64,000 nucleotides of DNA, taken from NCBI GenBank assembly GCA_041690495.1, contig JAWLHE010000002.1, positions 248,001 through 312,000 on the forward strand, read 5' to 3'. The translations under genes were made by a program, and so were the position numbers. Positions 61,288 through 64,000 of this stretch are shown piece by piece. The notes beneath the pieces are model-generated. The model saw only the letters and a list, made by a program, of their open reading frames with translations, made no database searches and was not told the DNA's origin. How positions within the stretch are numbered: position 1 is the stretch's first letter; each line of letters opens with the position of its first letter. Origin of the DNA: DATAAP01 sp041690495 (GTDB lineage: Bacteria > Pseudomonadota > Alphaproteobacteria > CACIAM-22H2).

Positions 61288-62136
61288 TCACCCCTGGGGC
61301 TTGAAGGAGTCCTGCCAGCTCAGGACGCGTGCGCCCGCCCGCACCAGCGCGGTATCGGTGATCTTTCCCAGCGCTGCGAACAGGACGATGCTGGCGATGA
61401 TGATGGCCGGCCTGCCGGTCATCTGCCCGTCGACGAGCAGGAAGCCGAGGCCTTCGCTGGCGCCCATCATTTCGGCGGCGACCACGAACATCCAGGCAAG
61501 ACCGAGCCCGCTGCGCAGCCCGACGACATAGGCCGGCAGGGCGGCCGGCAGCAGGATGCGGCCGATCATCGCCGCAGGCGAGAAATTGTAGATGCGACCG
61601 ACCTCGACCAGCTTGCGGTCGACGTCCCGGATTGCGCTGGAGAGGCCGAGATAGACGGGGAAGAACGCGCCGACCGCGATCAGGGTCACCTTTGACATCT
61701 CGAAGATGCCGAACCAGAGAATGAAGAGCGGCACCCACGCGATCGAGGGAATGTTGCGCAGTGCCTGCACCGTCGGATCGAGGAGCCTGCGTCCGACCGT
61801 CGAGTAGCCGGTCAGCGCGCCGAGTACGGTCGCCGCGGCGACACCGAACGCGAAACCGAGCGCCAGCCGCTCGATCGTCGCGCGCATGTGCAGCGTCAGC
61901 TCCCCGCTCGCGGCCAGCGACCAGATCGTGGTCGCGATCACCGTGGGCGGCGGCAGCAGCCGGCCGGAGATGAGTCCGAGCGCGGCGGCGCTCTCCCAGA
62001 TGGCGGCAACGGCGACCGGCACGATCCAGCCGAGCAACCCGCCGAGGCGTGGCTTTGGCCAGGATCCGGCGGCGCTGCCCTGCTGCGCACCGGCGTCCGA
62101 AACGACGCTGGCGAGGGCGCGCTCAGCGGCGAGCAT
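61288..62136 (-). CDS. ABC transporter permease, SsuC type
   Basis: This 282-residue permease has six helices. GLISGRLLPPPTVIATTIW is the typical SsuC/TauC N-terminal segment. The EAA loop is LSSAIRDVDRKLVEVGRIYN, and ILLPAALPAYVVGLRSGLGL is the conserved second half. It lies five bases after the binding-protein stop and five before the ATPase start, an unambiguous operon. Confidence 0.93.
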   Translation of the reverse strand: MLAAERALASVVSDAGAQQGSAAGSWPKPRLGGLLGWIVPVAVAAIWESAAALGLISGRLLPPPTVIATTIWSLAASGELTLHMRATIERLALGFAFGVAAATVLGALTGYSTVGRRLLDPTVQALRNIPSIAWVPLFILWFGIFEMSKVTLIAVGAFFPVYLGLSSAIRDVDRKLVEVGRIYNFSPAAMIGRILLPAALPAYVVGLRSGLGLAWMFVVAAEMMGASEGLGFLLVDGQMTGRPAIIIASIVLFAALGKITDTALVRAGARVLSWQDSFKPQG

Positions 62137-62141
62137 CGGAT

Positions 62142-63137
62142 CTACCGCGCCTGCGCGAGCGACCGCGCGAAGCGCGGCTCGATCAGCGCGTCGGTGGCGT
62201 CTTTCACGTCGACATCCGCCGGCACGACGCCGCTCTCCTGCAGCGCAAGACCCGCCGCGAGAATTGCGTCGCGGTGGACCGCGCCGATGGTCGGGTTTGT
62301 CAGGTCGGTGCGCTCCAGCTGCTTCGCCGCGACCGGCTCGGTCAGCTTCGCGGCGCGCGCGAGAATTCGCTTCAGATCATTGGGGTTTGCCAGCGCCCAG
62401 CGGCGTCCTTTCTCGTATACGCCCAGCACGCGCTGCGTGAGTTCCGGGTTCTCCGCGGCGAAGGCCTCGCGCACGTTGAGGAAGCCGTAGGTGTTGAGAT
62501 CCGCATTGCGGAAGAACAGGCGCGAGCCCTGCTCTAGCTCGGTCTGCGCCATCATCGGGTCGAGGCCGGCCCAAGCATCGACCTGTCCCTGCTCGAGGGC
62601 GGTGCGCCCGTCCTGATGCTGTAGCAGGACCGGCCTGATGTCGCGCTCGGTCAGGCCGTGCAGCTGCAGGGTGCGGAGCAGGAAGATGTACGGATCCGTA
62701 CCGCGCGTAACGGCGACGCGCTTGCCCTTGAGATCGGCCACGGTCCGGATCGACGAGTCTTTCCCCGTTACGAGTGCCGTCCATTCCGGCTTGGAGTAAA
62801 TGTAGACCGCCTTGATCGGGCTGCCGTTGATTCGAGCAAGCAATGCCGCGGCGCCGGCGGTCGAGCCGAAATCGATCGAACGCGCATTGAGGAACTCGAT
62901 GGCCTTGTTGCTGCCCAGGCTCAGCACCCAACGCACGGCGATGCCGTCCTTCGCCAGTTCCTGCTCGAGCCAGCCCTTTTCCTTCAGGACCAGGCTGACG
63001 GGGCTGTAATAGGCGTAGTCGAGAGTCACGGTCCTGGCCGTCTCGGCGGCCGAGCCCGAACTCGAACCGGCCGCGGCGACGAGCGCGGCGGCAGAGAAGG
63101 CCGCGAGGGCGGCACGGCGGCTGATGGAAATCTTCAT
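62142..63137 (-). CDS. ABC solute-binding protein, SsuA/TauA type
   Basis: This 331-residue periplasmic protein has a signal peptide (SRRAALAAFSAAALVAAAGS; the SRR may be a weak Tat motif). The SsuA fold follows: VTLDYAYYSPVSLVLKEKGW, GSNKAIEFLNARSIDFGST, LKGKRVAVTRGTDPYIFLL and YGFLNVREAFAAENPELTQR. It is the first gene of the operon, ATG 63137 with AGGAG ten bases upstream. A SAM-II riboswitch is in its leader, so expression should fall when S-adenosylmethionine is abundant. Confidence 0.93.
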   Translation of the reverse strand: MKISISRRAALAAFSAAALVAAAGSSSGSAAETARTVTLDYAYYSPVSLVLKEKGWLEQELAKDGIAVRWVLSLGSNKAIEFLNARSIDFGSTAGAAALLARINGSPIKAVYIYSKPEWTALVTGKDSSIRTVADLKGKRVAVTRGTDPYIFLLRTLQLHGLTERDIRPVLLQHQDGRTALEQGQVDAWAGLDPMMAQTELEQGSRLFFRNADLNTYGFLNVREAFAAENPELTQRVLGVYEKGRRWALANPNDLKRILARAAKLTEPVAAKQLERTDLTNPTIGAVHRDAILAAGLALQESGVVPADVDVKDATDALIEPRFARSLAQAR

Positions 63138-63245
63138 CCCGAACTCCTGCAATCTACGGCCCTGACGCCTGCGCGCCCGGCCATGGGTGACGAAACCGGC
63201 TGGTCCGCCGGCCCCGGCTCCCGAGGGGTCCGGTAGAGACGACAA

Positions 63246-63272
63246 ACCCGCCGCAGCTCTCGCTGGGCGGGT
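63246..63272 (-). terminator. attenuator-like hairpin downstream of the SAM-II aptamer
   Basis: On the minus strand ACCCGCC and GGCGGGT pair across a nested CAGC-GAGA-GCTG hairpin, then TTGTC follows. It is directly after the SAM-II aptamer and could serve as the regulated transcription terminator. Confidence 0.55.
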
Positions 63273-63274
63273 GG

Positions 63275-63336
63275 CCCACGCTTTAGCTGCATTTCTTACG
63301 CGCCCGCAAGCTGTTGCTCTCAAATCGGCGCGACCA
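63275..63336 (-). ncRNA. SAM-II riboswitch
   Basis: Reading the minus strand, GGTCGCGCC starts stem P1, then the conserved GATTTG, a short variable part, and GCTTGC. The closing GGGCGCG pairs with CGCGCC, and last come TAAGAAATGCAGCTAAAGCG. The order GATTTG, GCTTGC, TAAnAAA and GCTAAA is the consensus of SAM-II, which folds as an H-type pseudoknot and binds S-adenosylmethionine. It heads the sulfonate-type ABC operon, about 140 bp before its first ATG. Confidence 0.9.
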
Positions 63337-63662
63337 AGGCGGATGATTACCCAAGCGCAGGGCACGTTAAAAAAGAAAAATACTAATCCGTCATGTTAAA
63401 TTGATTTGAAACTGCCTTGGGGCAGCACTCCGCTGGGCGGAAAGCGTGGATCGCAGCCGTGTGGTGTCGGGGCTCGATGCGGAGTACCGGCCTGGTGCGC
63501 ACGGGCTTTGTCGTGCGTCCGGGGCTCGCAATGGAACGGAGGCCGGGGAGAGGGCTACCGGGATGCGCGACGTATCGGCAGTAGCGATCCTGGCCTGCGA
63601 AAAGTTGCGCGTGCTATAGAAGGCAGGCCCGCGCGCCTGTTAACGCTGCTCGGGACGGCTCG
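63337..63662. other. intergenic region upstream of the SAM-II operon
   Basis: The AT-rich stretch 63364-63410 is the likely promoter zone of the riboswitch operon on the minus strand. Between 63410 and 63662 I see no gene, tRNA or structured RNA that I can name. Confidence 0.4.
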
Positions 63663-63845
63663 CTAACGATTTCCGGCCGATCTCGGTCTGACGGTTCGCG
63701 CCGCGGATATGCCGCCGTTCCGCCACGCGTGGCTGCCCTTGCAGCGGGGGCAAATCCGTTCGCCGGCCCACTCGCTGTCGAAAGCGGCTTCGCAACGCAG
63801 GCATTGGCGACGCTTGCGGCCATTTTGATGCGGATTTTCGATCAT
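63663..63845 (-). CDS. small zinc-ribbon protein
   Basis: This 60-residue protein has a clear treble-clef or ribbon zinc site: CLRCEAAFDSEWAGERICPR, then CKGSHAW, giving two CxxC pairs 16 residues apart. The rest is basic and Gly-rich. ATG 63845 follows GGAAGGCACG. An in-frame ATG at 63857 adds four residues. Such orphan zinc ribbons may bind nucleic acid or protein. Nothing more can be said. It is the last gene in the window on this strand. Confidence 0.7.
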   Translation of the reverse strand: MIENPHQNGRKRRQCLRCEAAFDSEWAGERICPRCKGSHAWRNGGISAARTVRPRSAGNR

Positions 63846-64000
63846 CGTGCCTTCCATGCACCATATATAGGCACGGCAGGAGCGGTTTTCACCCCGGTGC
63901 GGGATGTCGCCTACCGCGACGGCCGTCGGAGGTTCGCGGCGCAGGCTCGTGGCCGCGCGTGGTTCTCGCGCGATTATCCGTAGATCGGGACGATTGTGCG
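63846..64000. other. end of window, no gene seen
   Basis: The last 155 bp contain the presumed promoter of the zinc-ribbon gene (an AT-rich ATATAT near 63862-63868) and no supported coding sequence. Confidence 0.4.

Overview
The window is high-GC, densely packed chromosomal DNA. The gene content (rpsD after nadE-cysS-cimA-trmJ, purC-purS/purQ-purL-bolA-grxD, psd-pssA, radC near map, the ATP synthase inhibitor subunit zeta, NADP-dependent icd) indicates an alphaproteobacterium. A Rhodospirillales or Reyranella-like relative is my best guess, but that is inference. I found no rRNA, tRNA, CRISPR array, phage or complete insertion sequence.

Layout. 1-4710: the end of a MetE-like gene, a small membrane protein, an FAD monooxygenase, a 35-residue membrane peptide, an aldo/keto reductase and a DMT exporter. 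4742-8345: a cobalamin-riboswitch operon on the minus strand (btuB, tonB, unknown membrane protein). 8398-9402: a NIPSNAP protein and a small membrane protein. 9747-16052: nadE, cysS, cimA, trmJ and rpsD. 16120-17968: a small membrane protein, then an HxlR regulator divergent from an extradiol dioxygenase. 18050-27626: a purine and redox block (grxD, bolA, purL, purQ, purS, purC, an NRDE protein, purB), interrupted at 21743-23536 by an opposite-strand islet of one beta-barrel protein and two related lipoproteins. 27720-28997: a three-gene cobalt-type nitrile hydratase or thiocyanate hydrolase-like enzyme whose beta chain is split in two. 29056-34665: an exporter, radC, a GNAT and a VOC protein, map, icd and a LOG protein. 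34854-37861: two c-type cytochromes, a LysM protein and an unknown gene. 38032-40326: psd, pssA and a CRP-like regulator. 40923-44963: secreted unknowns, the guanidinium exporter gdx behind a guanidine-II riboswitch, an OsmC protein and a HerA-like ATPase. 45100-46042: a glycosyltransferase remnant and a thioesterase. 46039-54868: a peptide-type ABC importer framed by two paralogous zinc deacylases plus a threonine-aldolase-like PLP enzyme, probably an uptake and breakdown unit for an acylated amino compound. 54957-59450: two membrane glycosyltransferases and glnS. 59474-63336: a copper-storage protein, a second OsmC, and a sulfonate/taurine-type ABC importer behind a SAM-II riboswitch. 63663-63845: a zinc-ribbon protein.

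The most informative features are non-coding. Three metabolite riboswitches (cobalamin, guanidine-II, SAM-II) each assign a likely ligand class to a neighbouring transporter. Three exact TGTGA-N6-TCACA palindromes lie in intergenic regions beside small membrane or secreted genes, and a CRP-type regulator with matching recognition-helix residues is encoded in the same window.
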